A model generated the notes under the pieces. That model made no database searches. It worked only from the letters and a program-made list of their open reading frames with translations, and was not told the DNA's origin. DNA of 64,000 bases, taken from Phlyctochytrium arcticum. Taxonomy: Eukaryota > Chytridiomycota > Chytridiomycetes > Chytridiales > Chytridiaceae. Location of the stretch: NCBI GenBank assembly GCA_025602905.1, contig JAHLKI010000052.1, positions 29,594 to 93,593 on the forward strand, given 5' to 3'. Below are positions 28,422 to 40,299 of the stretch, in pieces (within the stretch, counting starts at the first letter, position 1; each line of letters starts with the position of its first letter). A program made the position numbers and the translations under genes.

Positions 28422-31400
28422 TCATTGCCATAAAGTTTGGTCAAATTGAGAGAACTCAACAATGTCCTCGGTTGCGGACTGTTCCGCCACTTTGTAGGTG
28501 ACTTTCAAACGTAATTTGACAGATGTCTGCCCCAAGAGTCAGACTCAAATCCAGTAGAATTCGACAAACTCGATGCCCCTTACCTTTGTGGGATTTTCCA
28601 CCCGTATAGCTTGATTCGCGGAGCTTCCTTGTGGAATTGTAGTAGAACTTTGGGGATACATAGTAATTTGTAAAGACTGTAATAAAGCAATTAATATCAT
28701 AGCGAGGCGTGTTGAGTAAAAGCATACATACCCGTGGGACAGCAACTTGCATGCCAACCTCGGTGAGCACACCTGCTGCGCCATGATTTTTCAATTCAGC
28801 TTGAATGTCCAGAGGAGCACCTTGACCAGACATGTCACGCTTGGCGCTGAGAGTGATGCGAAAACCATTCTTGTCGTATGCGACATAATGCTTGGCAGCG
28901 CTAGGCGACGCAGAGGAAGGTGATCCAAACCCCGCTCCGCTCCCACCGAACAGATCAGCAAGAGGATCCACAGTGAGAGCCGCAGAAGAGTTCATTGAGG
29001 GGATAGATACAGATGGGCTTCCTGAAGCATTTGACGATCCGAAGAGATCTCCCAATAAATCCGTGGCGGCCTGCGTGGGAGCCTTCGTTGATGCAGCAGG
29101 AAATTGCTGACCAGCAGATGTTGGCGCGCTTCCGAATCCAATTCCGCCCAACAGATCCATGATGTTCTATGAGCAAATCCGATAAAGGTCAGTAAAACAA
29201 AGCTGAGCAGCAACTTGTATCATGGATGCGCTTACATCAGAGGTTGGTGCCTGCCCGCCAAGAGAAGGAAGATCATTACTACCGCCAAATACAAGACTGT
29301 AAATGTCGTCTGGTTTGCTGGCACCTTGGCCACTTGGCCGGGAGCCGCTCACGGACAGTCCCAAAAGATCATTTCCAAGGTTGGCCATAAGATCAGGAGC
29401 ATTTCCAGTGGCCGGAGTGTCCGCTGTTGTAGAAGTAAGGATCATGGGTACCTGCGAGTCACAAAGAATAGCCGCACAAACCTGTGGCGGTGGGCATCCC
29501 CAGTCCTTTCTTTGCTTCTTCCTGGACAGCACTTTCAAGGACGGGCATTTTTTCCAGCAATGCAATCCTACCGACGACATTAGGATAATTCATGGGATTC
29601 AAGAGCACACACGGCCATACCGAGTTTCCCGGTCAAGTTGCTGAAGCTGAGTGTACTCCACTGAACGCTGTTGAAGTTCAACTTGAACATCCGTTCGATA
29701 TCTGCTAACCAGATTCTTGATTTGGCTGGACGAATAAAGCGGTAAGTATTGCTCGCTCCTGCTGCTCATGACGTATGAACTTACTTTAACACAGACTCCT
29801 GAGTGAAGCGACTAGTGAGTTTCACCAATGCCATAATCGAGTATTCTTTGACTACGTCAGTCGCGAATGGGCCTTTGAACATGCTACTGAACATATCCAG
29901 CACATCTTGTTCACTCGGCGCAATTTGATAATCACTCTGACTTGTCGGGTCTGCCATGGTATCCTCTTCGTCTTTTCCGGGAGAACCCGCAGTTCCCGAC
30001 ACCAGGATATCTCCATATTCTCCGATACACCAGACAGTAGCTTGTACAAGACCTTCCTGAGTCAGAGCTTTATCGCCTTCATTCTTGACAGTATTGTATA
30101 GCTTGCGGACAGCGTATTGCTGCAAGTCAGGTTCCGAGGTCGTGACCAATTTCACGAAATGGTTGACAACTGCCTGGTCAACAAACGCACCCGCCACTCG
30201 GAGGACACGGCAAACAGTATCGATCTCCCATCGCTTATTTGATCGGTAACGTCCCGCAAAGTCACATATACGCGAAGCAACAGAATTTTTGATATCGCCT
30301 TCGCATATTTCCAAAAAGCTTAGAAGCTCACGGGTCAAGATACGGATATTTTGAGAGTTTATCAGGAAAAAGGAAAGATCCAGAGCCCGTCGCCGAATTG
30401 AAATATCACTGTCACGCAAACAATCCAGAATAGTCGATCGGTGACGTTGCAGAGCAGAGGAATCGGAAGAGCTGGTCTGAGAGGTCTTTGTCAATGTGGT
30501 GAGTGCTACGTATCTAGAATCAAGATCATCAGGAATAAGTTGTGCAAGCTACATCTTCAGAGCATACCGAATATTGTTGTCGCGGTTCGCGAGAAATCGA
30601 CCGAGAATGTTAATTGCGAGGACTCGCAAACTACTTTCACTTTCAATGTCCATGATAGTCAGGACAGCCTCGTATAAAATCGCGTTCCCCACATTTTTGG
30701 AAGCTTCAGTGTTTGTGGCCACCTGGAAAAAGACAAACAATGAGACTTTCTCCCGCCGGAGTGACACCGATAAAAAGCAGACTGCAGATTGCCAACACAC
30801 CTGCGCTAATACATCATTCATTGCTTCACTAGCTTCGGCATCGCCCTTGCCTAGGATACGCATCAGGCGAAGAATCTTCACTTGAACAAATGGGTCTGTA
30901 ATTCCATTGACGTCGTGTTCAGGACTAAATCCGGCAGTCACAAGGTTTTTCAAATGCCGAACGAGCGTGCCAACCGTATGCTGGCAAATGGAGGTTAATG
31001 CTGGTGCATCCTATTGCTTCTATGATGGCAAACTTACAGTTCGCAGGTCCGTCGTCACCTCGGGGTTAATTTTGCACATTTCTGTGAGCAAAGTAATACC
31101 CGTCAAAAGCACACCGTGATTTCTCTCATTCAATAAGCTTTTGGCGCGAGATTGGAAGTTTTCCATCAAATCAGGAACTTTTCTAATGATGCGGAGTGCA
31201 CAAAGTGCAGCCTGTCATGACAAAGACTTGAGCATTACGCGTCATCAAACATTTGAACTGAGGCTACCTTTTTGCGGATGTACGTGTTGGAGCTGGCCAA
31301 CAAGCGTTCTACCTCCCCAGACAGATCCCGTGACATGGCCGGGGAAGAGATGTTTCCGAGTGTACAAAGTGCCAGACCAACGACAAACATGTTGGCGCTA

Positions 31401-31877
31401 TTCATGTCGCTGTAAAACAAGGTGTCGCATTACAATCGATTTCGATAAGCCGCTACTTTCGTGGGAAAATACTTTTTCAATGAATTCGTCACCAGCGTGA
31501 GAACTTCCTGATTCTCATCCAAAAGTAGCATGATGCCGAGATAACCCAGTCGCTTGTCGGCAAATCGCGGAGAGGCAACTATTGGCAATCCATATCGTGA
31601 GCATTACTACATCCTCGCGTGAGCAACAGTGAAGCCTACCTAATTTCAGACACTCTATCTGTCCAAAATGAGCCGGATATCCCAGCATGTGGATGTAGAG
31701 CAACTTTGCAACATTCGAGTGCCGCATCTCTACATTCTCCTCCTTGAAGCTAGTTCGCAGGTATGCGCTCTCTTTGGCGATGACGGTTCGCTCATCCGCG
31801 GCAGTTTTGCAAGCTCGAATCGCCTTGATAAGGTCCTTCAGGCGATAAGCGCCGAGCTTTGGGATAAGCTTGTCCAT
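28422..31877 (-). CDS. APL4: AP-1 adaptor complex gamma subunit (gamma-adaptin)
   Basis: Thirteen exons on the minus strand join in frame to 911 residues: 31640-31877, 31473-31578, 31268-31409, 31038-31211, 30801-30980, 30568-30722, 29785-30513, 29621-29725, 29482-29567, 29236-29423, 28732-29166, 28584-28676 and 28422-28526. AP-1 sorts clathrin cargo between trans-Golgi and endosomes. The trunk shows [60 protein letters not shown] and [20 protein letters not shown] blocks (here [19 protein letters not shown]). A Gly/Ser/Pro/Asp-rich hinge contains DLLG-type clathrin-box-like repeats ([24 protein letters not shown]). The C-terminal ear begins [16 protein letters not shown]. All introns are GT-AG; one (29424-29481) could be misread as 30 nt. 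Confidence 0.93.
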
Positions 31878-32652
31878 TCCCAGTCTCTCTCTTGTCTTTT
31901 AATGTTGAAGTTCTTTAGGTATTCTTTAGGTATCAAGCTAATGGCACGAAACGTCCAAGATGTGTGGTCCTCATTGATTAGCGTCGAGAAGCGTCCCAGG
32001 ACGGACCTCCCAGATATGGTTAAATGAAGTATAGTCTTTACCCGAAGTTTTTTTTTCTTTCAAGTTTGTATATGAGCTTTCTCCCGACTGGCCCGGGATT
32101 GCAGGAACGATTTTTAACAAGTATTTGAAGATGATTTTGTATATGAAGTTCATATGGAAATGATATACAATTTTGTCTTTATCATGTAACATCTGATGTC
32201 TTGACCCCCACCTTTTCCACAAAGATGTCTCTAACTTTTTTCGCACATCGCCTCGGCGGCTGAAACGTTGAATAGTTGCTGAATATACATATATAAGTCA
32301 TCTGCCAAGCGGGTTGCTTCAACACGAAGGTGTTTACGAAGTTCTGGGGCAGGTAAGATCCCCAATAGATAGTATTGATGGGGCAAAGAATGAAATTGTG
32401 TTGATACATGATGGTGAAACAGAAGAAGAGGGCTGAAAAGTGCTGAAATAAAGGGGACAGATTAAAGTATTTATAAAAGAGTGACAGATTGTGAATGTGA
32501 AAGGATGTAAGGGTAGAGAGAAAGAGATAATGCTTGAAGAATGACCGACCAAATGTGAGGTGGTTAAAGCAGAGGAGTGATCACTTTGAGATCTGGAAGT
32601 ATCTTTTGTTCAGGAAATGTGGGAAAGGTAGTTTACAAAGGTAATTCTCACC
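31878..32652. other. Intergenic region upstream of AP-1 gamma
   Basis: About 775 bp, AT-rich. Short minus-strand frames only. It includes the AP-1 gamma promoter and the 3' flank of the next minus-strand gene. Confidence 0.5.
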
Positions 32653-35548
32653 TCATTCTTCGTCATCGCCATCATCGTCTTCCAACTCGACTTCTCCAGA
32701 TGTGCAAGCCAAATTGGTGACCCAACTTTTCCAATGCTTTACGCAAATCTCTTGCATGAGATGCTCACACGGATCTTGCTGGAAAGAATCGCAATGACAG
32801 GCGGGAATGATTTTAGAAACTGGAGAGTCGACGGTTAGCCACTCTATCTTATCCGGCTTGACTTTTGAAGCGCTCGCGTTTGGCTTCGGCGTAATGTCGC
32901 CCAGCGGCTGGCGGTCTTCAAGGTTCGGGGCATTGGGAGTATTGTCGGCGACTGGTTGGCGGGGTTGGCGGTCTTCGGGCTGCTTGACAAAATCATAGGC
33001 ACGGTATTCCTCCAGCTTCGTGATGGAACCAAGGTTTAAATCCGCACTCCAAAAAGGCAAAGGCAGAATTCTCTCTGAGATAAATGCCAAGACCCCAGGA
33101 GCCGGTTTTACGAAAGAAAAAGTTCCATTCTCTTTCCTCCGCTTAGGAGGACTAGCCTCCATGGCGTCGGTGAGACTGTGATCACTCATCAGCTGGTAAC
33201 CCGGCACGAGCTTTTGCGAGGCCGAGTGTTGCTTCTCCTTACTGCCTTGAATTGAAAAGCTCCCGTCGACCGCCATGACTCGCTCGAATATTTTGGTGAC
33301 ATACGTGGCCATGGTGGCGAGCTGTTCATTGTAATAGGTTGCGCGTCCACTTGCTGCGGTACCCCGCGATGCATCGCTGGCAGGAAAGGAGCCCATGAGA
33401 TGCGAGTGGGCGATGCGCCTTTCCTTCTCCAGCTTGTTCTGCTTCGCTGCTTCCGCTAAAAACGCGGATGCCCCAATGTCGGATACAGCGGTAATGAACA
33501 TCGTGTTTACAACAGCGGAGTTTTCCGAATCATACGGTCTCAAGGCGGCACGAATAACGGAGTGGAAGACTTCCAGATCTTCCGAGCTTGCCCAGGGGAG
33601 GAAGCTGCGGAGGGCTCTCAAAACCTCCTCCTTTTTCATACCCTTGAAGTAATGAAGGTTGCCGAGAATGTATAGGATGATGTTGACATAATTCTTTTTC
33701 CCGTATCTGATAAAGAATGGGAGGAGACGCGTGCAAACATCACGGTATTTTCCCATATCACCAGATGCCATAACATTGCCGGCGTCAAGTGCCATAGGTA
33801 GGTCCTCGTCGAAAACGCGCAGCAATGCCTCTACAAAAGTTCGCTGCACATCTGTCATTTGGTCTTTGCGTGCTTCATACAGTGCCTTCATCTCTTGACG
33901 ACATTCATTCTAAGCCAAAAAAATCATCGAGAGAAGCATCACCCGCCTTTCCGGCCTCATTTTAACCACCGAGACAGTGAAATTTGGGAAAGCGGAACCC
34001 CAAATGGGCATAAAGAGCCCAAAGTTCCAAAGAATCAAAGCTATAGACGCTCGGTTAATAATTTGTCAGACCATAAGTCAGTTACCACAAACCTTGCTGT
34101 GCATTGAGGGCGATATGCATGCCGTCCGGCCACGCGAGCAACGCTGTCCGGAGACTCCGCCCTGGCTGCCCCCAAATGACCTTGAGGACATTGACCCACA
34201 CGTAGTAGTCCCCTACTACCCACGTGCATCCGTTTGGGTATTCTCTGACAAAATCCATCATGAGTTGGACCAGAGTTTGGACATCCTGCCAGGTCTTCAT
34301 CTTATTGGGGACGGCAGCGAAAATTTTGCAATCTTTCAATTGCGCCGCTTTTGTTGAAAGGTCGAATTGATAAAGTGTTCGAAATTTTCGGTCATCCAAA
34401 GACTCCAAAAAGTGGTCAACATAGTTGAGTGATGATGAGTATTGAGTGGATGAGGGCAACGAAGCCAGAACAAAGTCTTCAGCATCAGTTTTGGTGGGAT
34501 CCGACATGACACTGAAGTCGATGTAAGGCTGTTCTGGTCTTGGGAGTGGGGCAAGGGTTTCACCAAAGTTTTCAGAGACATTCGGTGGAGCCTTCTGATA
34601 GAATTTGACAGCCAGGTTAGCCTGGGTGTATGCTTCTGAGAACTTGGAAGTGTTCGCTGATCCCGGGCTTCCTCGAACGCGAACGCGATTAAAATCGTCA
34701 AGTTTGAGAATGATCACTTCCGCACCGCTAGCGACTCTAGCCTCCAAGTCGACCTTGCTCTGATCCACGGTAACTATCATCTTTTTCCGCCAGTGCCTTG
34801 GTGCAAATGACAGGTTCAGTGCAGACAACAGCTCCTTGTCTGTGTCAGTGAGAGATTTGCAGGTGGTGAGAACGTGCTGTTTGACATAATTAATTGAGGA
34901 TGTATGGTCTAGCAAGCTAGCAGCCTGCATTGCGATCGCCACCATGATCACGCGCCTTCGTCTACCCAAATCTGTTTTCCATGAAGAGGCCTCAAACCCG
35001 AGAAAAGTCGCCATCTTGGTTGCCAGTTGGTCACAGTTCGAGTCGAGATGGTCGATAAACTCCTCCAGACTGGCTGCAAACGGCATTGGAGAGGTGAAAG
35101 GGTTTTCGCGTAATAACTTTGTGGATTCTTTGATGTTGATGGGTTTGGGTTTGGGGGTGGGGGTGGGAGTTGGGAGTGTTGCGACAATGGTAATGTGAGG
35201 AGTATCAGTTTGTGTACCGGCATCAGTGTGGTGGCTCACAGCAGGCTCGTCCTCCACCAATGTCCTTCTTCCGAATCTTTCAGGATGCTGTTCAGCAAAG
35301 CTCTTGAAGCATCTGTTACAGAAGACTGCTTGAAGAATCCAATTCTCCTTGCTATCATAATGCAGCTTCGATCCATGCGATTGTAAAAAGGCAATATCCG
35401 AAAGATCACGAACGTAGAAGTTCCCAGATTCTTTGCACCGACACTTCATACATCCAGCAGCATATAGCACTACCCGCTGTGATTTCCTCTTCACCCTCTT
35501 CAGTTCACAGACTCGCGGACTATCGAGAATCGCGTCGGTGTCGCTCAT
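32653..35548 (-). CDS. Large transposase-like protein (resembles DUF6589-type DDE proteins)
   Basis: Two long exons, 34093-35548 and 32653-33893, join across a 199-nt intron to about 898 residues. The N-terminus has Cys clusters (CMKCRCKESG; VFCNRCFKSF), then Thr-Pro repeats (TPTPTPKPKP). The core has TWVVGDYYVWVNVLK and then LLAWPDGMHIALNAQQ. A G-D-x5-7 segment followed by D-G-x-H resembles the second half of the DDE core in fungal DUF6589 transposase-like proteins. The C-terminus has a CHC...C...H...C array (IPACHCDSFQQDPCEHL) and an acidic tail. No terminal repeats are visible and the frame is intact, so it could be a domesticated gene. The family link is my inference. The intron acceptor (GTCAAG) is uncertain. 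Confidence 0.55.
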
Positions 35549-36121
35549 CTTGACTTGCAGCCTGAGGCTTTCGCATACACCGTATGGGCTTGACCTTCGA
35601 TTCCGAGTTAGAATATAGGCCCAAAAACAATCTGTGTGAATGCCAATACTTATCTCCAGCTGGCCTCTTGCTCAGGAGCAGCAAAAAAAGAAGGGAAATA
35701 ATAGCCAATCATGTTCGTTTGGCACGATGTAACCATTACAAAATGGCGCCAAAGAAGCTTGTACCACAAATGAATCTGATACTCATACTTCTTGTTCAGC
35801 GAAATGTCGCGCCGGTAGGCCATCTTTTGGAGCTTTCCAGTAGCAGCAATGCTGGTCAAAGATTCTGGAGAGTGCTTTTGACGCTGGCGGAGATCGCGTA
35901 TTACCTCAGCAGCGCAGCGCAATTATTTCCTTTTTAGTACAGGGTTGATTTAACTAAAGCTGGGAGGTCCGCCCTGGGAGAAGCGTCGAACTGATTACGG
36001 CGGGAGGGAATTCGCGCAGTCACTTTGCCGTTCCGTGGTCGTGGCTCGTTGCAGGAACCATTCTGCTTCTACCAGAGAGAATTTCCAGAAAGCTTTACGA
36101 CAAAGATCGTACACTTTGGAT
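35549..36121. other. Divergent intergenic region between the transposase-like gene and PRP17
   Basis: 573 bp. A minus-strand stretch (about 35,730-35,905) reads SPESLTSIAATGKLQKMAY and then RRDISLNKKYEYQIHLWYKL, which has coding-like composition. It might be a very small gene, but it lacks a clear start or family. Confidence 0.4.
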
Positions 36122-38024
36122 ATGGCTTCCAGCAGCATAAACCCCGCTCCAAACGCTGGCAGCGATGTCGAAGAGTCTCCGTACCCTGTTGTTCCAATCA
36201 AGCGAGCAAAGATCAGCGCGGCACCGGATGTTTCTACCCATGACCTCGACACATTTAGCTATCTACCTGCACCAACAACGAAAGAAATCACCCACAACAT
36301 ACCCTACAGCGACCTTTCCCGTCCCGTTGCTGGCCCGCAGAATCCATTTGCAACTCAAACAACAGCTCCCAATCGAAATGTCTTAACAGGTGGGTCGTTA
36401 TTTCGTGGGATTGTTTATATGCAGATTGGAAGGGGTTGACTGACCATACCTCAGGTTATATGGAGAAATACACCATGTCCGACTACCACTTTGATAATAT
36501 GTCAAGAACGTTTGACAACTTCGGCTATGCTTATGATCCTGACAGTAACGGTGATGTTATCGTGGGGGATCTGTCCAAGGCTGCTGCAAGGAATGGGGCG
36601 ACTGTTTTCGAAAATGTAAAGGGTGCAAGCGGACAGGAGAAGCGTAAACGAAAGTCTGCGGGAGATCCAGCGTCTATCGAGAATTACGCTGGACCTTGGG
36701 CAGGTTTCGAGGGGGAAAATGTTGGCGAGCCTGTTGGTCCAACAGAGGAAGAAATTGCTGAAGCGGAGGCCAACAGCACGCCTGCGAACGTATCCAAAAA
36801 TGACGATGGAGAAGACCCAGGCACAGAGCGCTCGATATTTCATGGAAAGGAGGAACGCGACTATCTTGATCGCACTTATATGCATATTCCGAACGATCTC
36901 GACGTGGATCTGCGGGCGGAATCTGGAACCAAGGATTGCTATTTACCCAAAACACTTATACATACATGGACGGGTCACACCAGGGGTGTCAATTCCATCA
37001 GCCTCTTCCCCAAGAGTGGCCACCTGTTTTTGAGTGCTGGAATGGATGGCAAAGTCAAGGTGACTATTGTGAAAACCACGCGCAATCTATTCCGAATTAA
37101 CGAATTGTTTTTTCAGCTGTGGGACGTCTACCATGACCGGCGTTGTCTACGTACATTCATGGGACACTCCAAAGCAGTCAAAGACACAACATTCAATAAC
37201 GATGGATCCAAATTCTTATCCGCTAGTTATGACAAATGGATCAAATTGTGGGATACGGAAACGGGCAAATGCATCTCTCGTTTTACAACAAAGCGAATTC
37301 CTCATTGTGTCAAGTTCAACCCTGACTTTGATAAGCAGCACTTATTCTTGACGGGTTGCGCAGACAAAAAGATTTACCAATTCGATATCCGCAGTGGAGA
37401 AGTTACCCAGGAATACGATCAGCATCTTGGAGCTGTTAATACAATCACGTTTGTGGATGAGAACCGGCGATTTGTAACCACAAGTGACGACAAGACACTA
37501 CGAGCTTGGGAGTTTGACATCCCAGTAGTCATCAAGTACGTTGCCGAACCCTCCATGCATTCTATGCCGGCCGTATCCGTCCATCCAAATAGTACGTTTC
37601 AGCTGCTACAGGTGACCTGTGTCTCTGATACTGATGCATTTTAACAGAAAAATGGCTGGCATGCCAGAGCTTGGACAACCAAATTGTGGTATATGGGGCA
37701 ACGGATCGCTTCCGAATGAATCGCAAGAAATCGTTCCGTGGTCACCTCGTTGCTGGATATGCGTGTAAACCATCTTTCTCTCCGGACGGTCGATTTGTCA
37801 CCAGTGGAGACTCGGAGGGCCGTGTATGGTTCTGGAATTGGAAGACTTGCCGCGTGCTTAAGAAGTTCAAGGCCCATGACAAGGTGGTTATCGGGACGGA
37901 ATGGCATCCACATGAAACAAGTAAACTCTTTACGTGCTCATGGGATGGTACCATCAAGTAAGTGTTATAGTTGTGCATAGTGTGGTCCTATTCTCATTGT
38001 GTCCCCTTTAGATTTTGGGATTAG
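36122..38024 (+). CDS. PRP17: Pre-mRNA-processing factor 17 (CDC40), WD40 splicing factor
   Basis: Five exons: 36122-36389, 36455-37059, 37117-37591, 37648-37957 and 38012-38024, 556 residues. PRP17/CDC40 joins the spliceosome for the second catalytic step. The N-terminal part contains the family motifs NPF and [19 protein letters not shown] (here [14 protein letters not shown]), and [18 protein letters not shown] (here [19 protein letters not shown]). Seven WD repeats start near residue 245: [39 protein letters not shown] and so on. The last three codons plus one base form a 13-nt terminal exon (FWD-stop), completing the last blade. Start and exon phases all agree. Confidence 0.95.
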
Positions 38025-38221
38025 TTTGTGCTTCTTTTAGAGCTGTCGAGTCGTTTAGCTTTCTTGTAAATAAGGATGCGTTTTGAGCGCGTGCATCGGA
38101 AGGTTGTGGGAGATTTGAGTTTTTATATACACAGAATGAACCCGGCAACAACAGATTACAGATTGAAAACGAGAAGGACGACTCCAAATTCTATTTACAA
38201 ATTTATACTACGACATGGCAG

Positions 38222-39778
38222 TTAGCCAGAACCGGCCATTTGGGCGTCTGGCTCGCCATTCTCCAAAATGCTATATTCTTTGATCAGAGTACACTCTCCA
38301 CCAGACTCCATGTCCATCCGGTATTGATAAAAGTATCCTTCGGCGGTCACGACCATGAGCATCGCATTGTTAATGGCACATATGTTTTGCACTTTTTTCG
38401 CCGTGCTGGGCAGTTTTGCGAATGCGAAATCTCTTGTTGGCTCCCACATTTCTGTAAACATGTCTGGAAGAATGTAAGAGCCAACGGACCCTGCCATACT
38501 CGCTATTGGCGTTTTGCTAATGGAAGAACATCGATTAATTTCTGATAGCACGGACAAAATGATGAAACTACTGACAAGGAACTTATGACGCTGTTCTTGC
38601 GGGGTGGGATGCTGTTACGTCGCTCCAACTCCATATCCTTTTCCTCTTCCGAAATCAACTTGAACACATGGACCGTATGTGTAGCACTGGATACACACAG
38701 TAGTGTACTATCCAGGTTAAATGAGATGGAATAGATCCGGGCTGCCATAGTCCCGCGTCGAAACTGGAACAGTTTGTCGCCTGTAGGAACTGAAAACACT
38801 CTAATGACAGTCCCCTTATCACTAGCTGTGGCAGCCATGGTTCCTTGATAGTTGAAAGCAATCGAGCTGAGTGGGCTTTTGTGCGCTTGAATAATGTTGA
38901 TTGCTTGAAGGTTGATGGCATCAAATAGTAACAGTTCGCCAGCTGCGCCAGACGTATTTGGTGGGTAGGCCAGGTAGCAGTTATCTGATGAAGGGGACAA
39001 AGCGCTGAGAGCTGTAAAAATATTTACGAGTGAGCACATCATGAGGCTTGCTTCGCTTCCTTGTTCCTACCATTTGGATTTGGACTGGTATCGATCGCAT
39101 GCAAAAGCTTCATGTTGCTGATGTCATAGATATATATATGCTCCTCAAGTACCACCACAAGCCGCTTGCGATTCAGCTTGACCGCCAGGATTGCAGTTAC
39201 GAAAGTAAGTTCGCATATGGTGGATTGTCTCTGGACCATCCGGATTAGTATTCAAATCATACGTTCAAATCGTTCTGCTACCCGCCATACCTTGGTATTG
39301 TTTATTTGTAAACGGCGAGGCGAAAAGGCTGGTTGCTCGCCTGCGCCTACTAATGCTACAAGGCTCGTGCAGAACAACATTTCCACAATGCCGATGCCAC
39401 CCTCCGCTGTCCACGTAAAATTAGCAACTGTCATCCTTGCAGTCAAATAGATGTCATTTTCTCGTACCTTTTCCATAGCACTTGCCGATGGGATCACAGT
39501 TGTATATCTTGTAGCCATGTCTTGTTCCAACTGATATGCAACTACAGGTTCACAAAATGAAAGGAGGCTGCGTGAGGACATTATTCGTGTTCATAATAAG
39601 CGTTGCTTGCGCAGTGACTACACTCAGCCAACAGCAATTGCCCAACGATCTCGGTTCCATGGACCAGATTGTCCTGCAGCATGCAACAAAGACCAAGCAT
39701 AAAAGTGTGTGCCTACCTAAAATCCTGGTTGAAGTTTATGAACAACAGTTCATTGGTAGATTTCCGGCCGATGTTCAT
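38222..39778 (-). CDS. ATG18: PROPPIN autophagy protein ATG18 (WIPI family)
   Basis: Six exons on the minus strand: 39717-39778, 39468-39541, 39291-39406, 39071-39230, 38583-39011 and 38222-38541, 386 residues. ATG18 is a seven-bladed beta-propeller that binds PI3P and PI(3,5)P2 through an FRRG motif. It acts with ATG2 in autophagosome growth and controls vacuole size. Seen here: FINFNQD at the start, [56 protein letters not shown] and the lipid site FRRG ([12 protein letters not shown]). A Ser-rich loop lies between blades 6 and 7, then RDFAFAKLP. It converges on PRP17 with 197 bp between the stop codons. Confidence 0.93.
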
Positions 39779-40299
39779 ATTCACTGCTTCGTCCTCATGC
39801 AGCAGTTTCGCCCAAATTCGCTTCTAACCTAGATGCTCAACGCGAAACTCCTCGTGGTGTGTCGTCTTAGTAGTTGGTGTTACTTCTGAGGGTTTACTTT
39901 CGATTGGATTGATCCGTTTGTCAGGTCCTCCTTTTTGCGTTTGAGCTCGCGCGTTTGGTCATGACCCCAACATTTTGAGTCAGAAAGCCAAAAACAAAAG
40001 CGTTTTTTTTGCAGATCGGCAGGCAGTCTGAGGCAGATCGGAGAAGGAAAAGCTAGACTTTGAAGACAAGGGGGCTGCAGGGCAAGTCGCAAAATCAGAG
40101 CGAATGGTATTATTGAGGGCACCTTCTTGATCTCCGGCCCTGATCTCCATTGCGCAACTGTTCGAATGGCTTCTACAATTACCTGTTCAACCGCACCACG
40201 CGAGAGAGATACAGGCGGGAAGACGACGAACCTCATGCGCACCGTCGTTTCCTGCAGCAATCTCTGCTTGAGGAACAGTAGTTTGCGTGCTTCCATTTT
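39779..40299. other. Intergenic region between ATG18 and the hAT remnant
   Basis: About 520 bp; no supportable gene. It contains the ATG18 promoter. Confidence 0.5.

Noticed and set aside
29453..29482. Apparent 30-nt intron in AP-1 gamma
   Set aside because: It gives the wrong phase; the 58-nt intron ending ACAACAG at 29424 is in frame.
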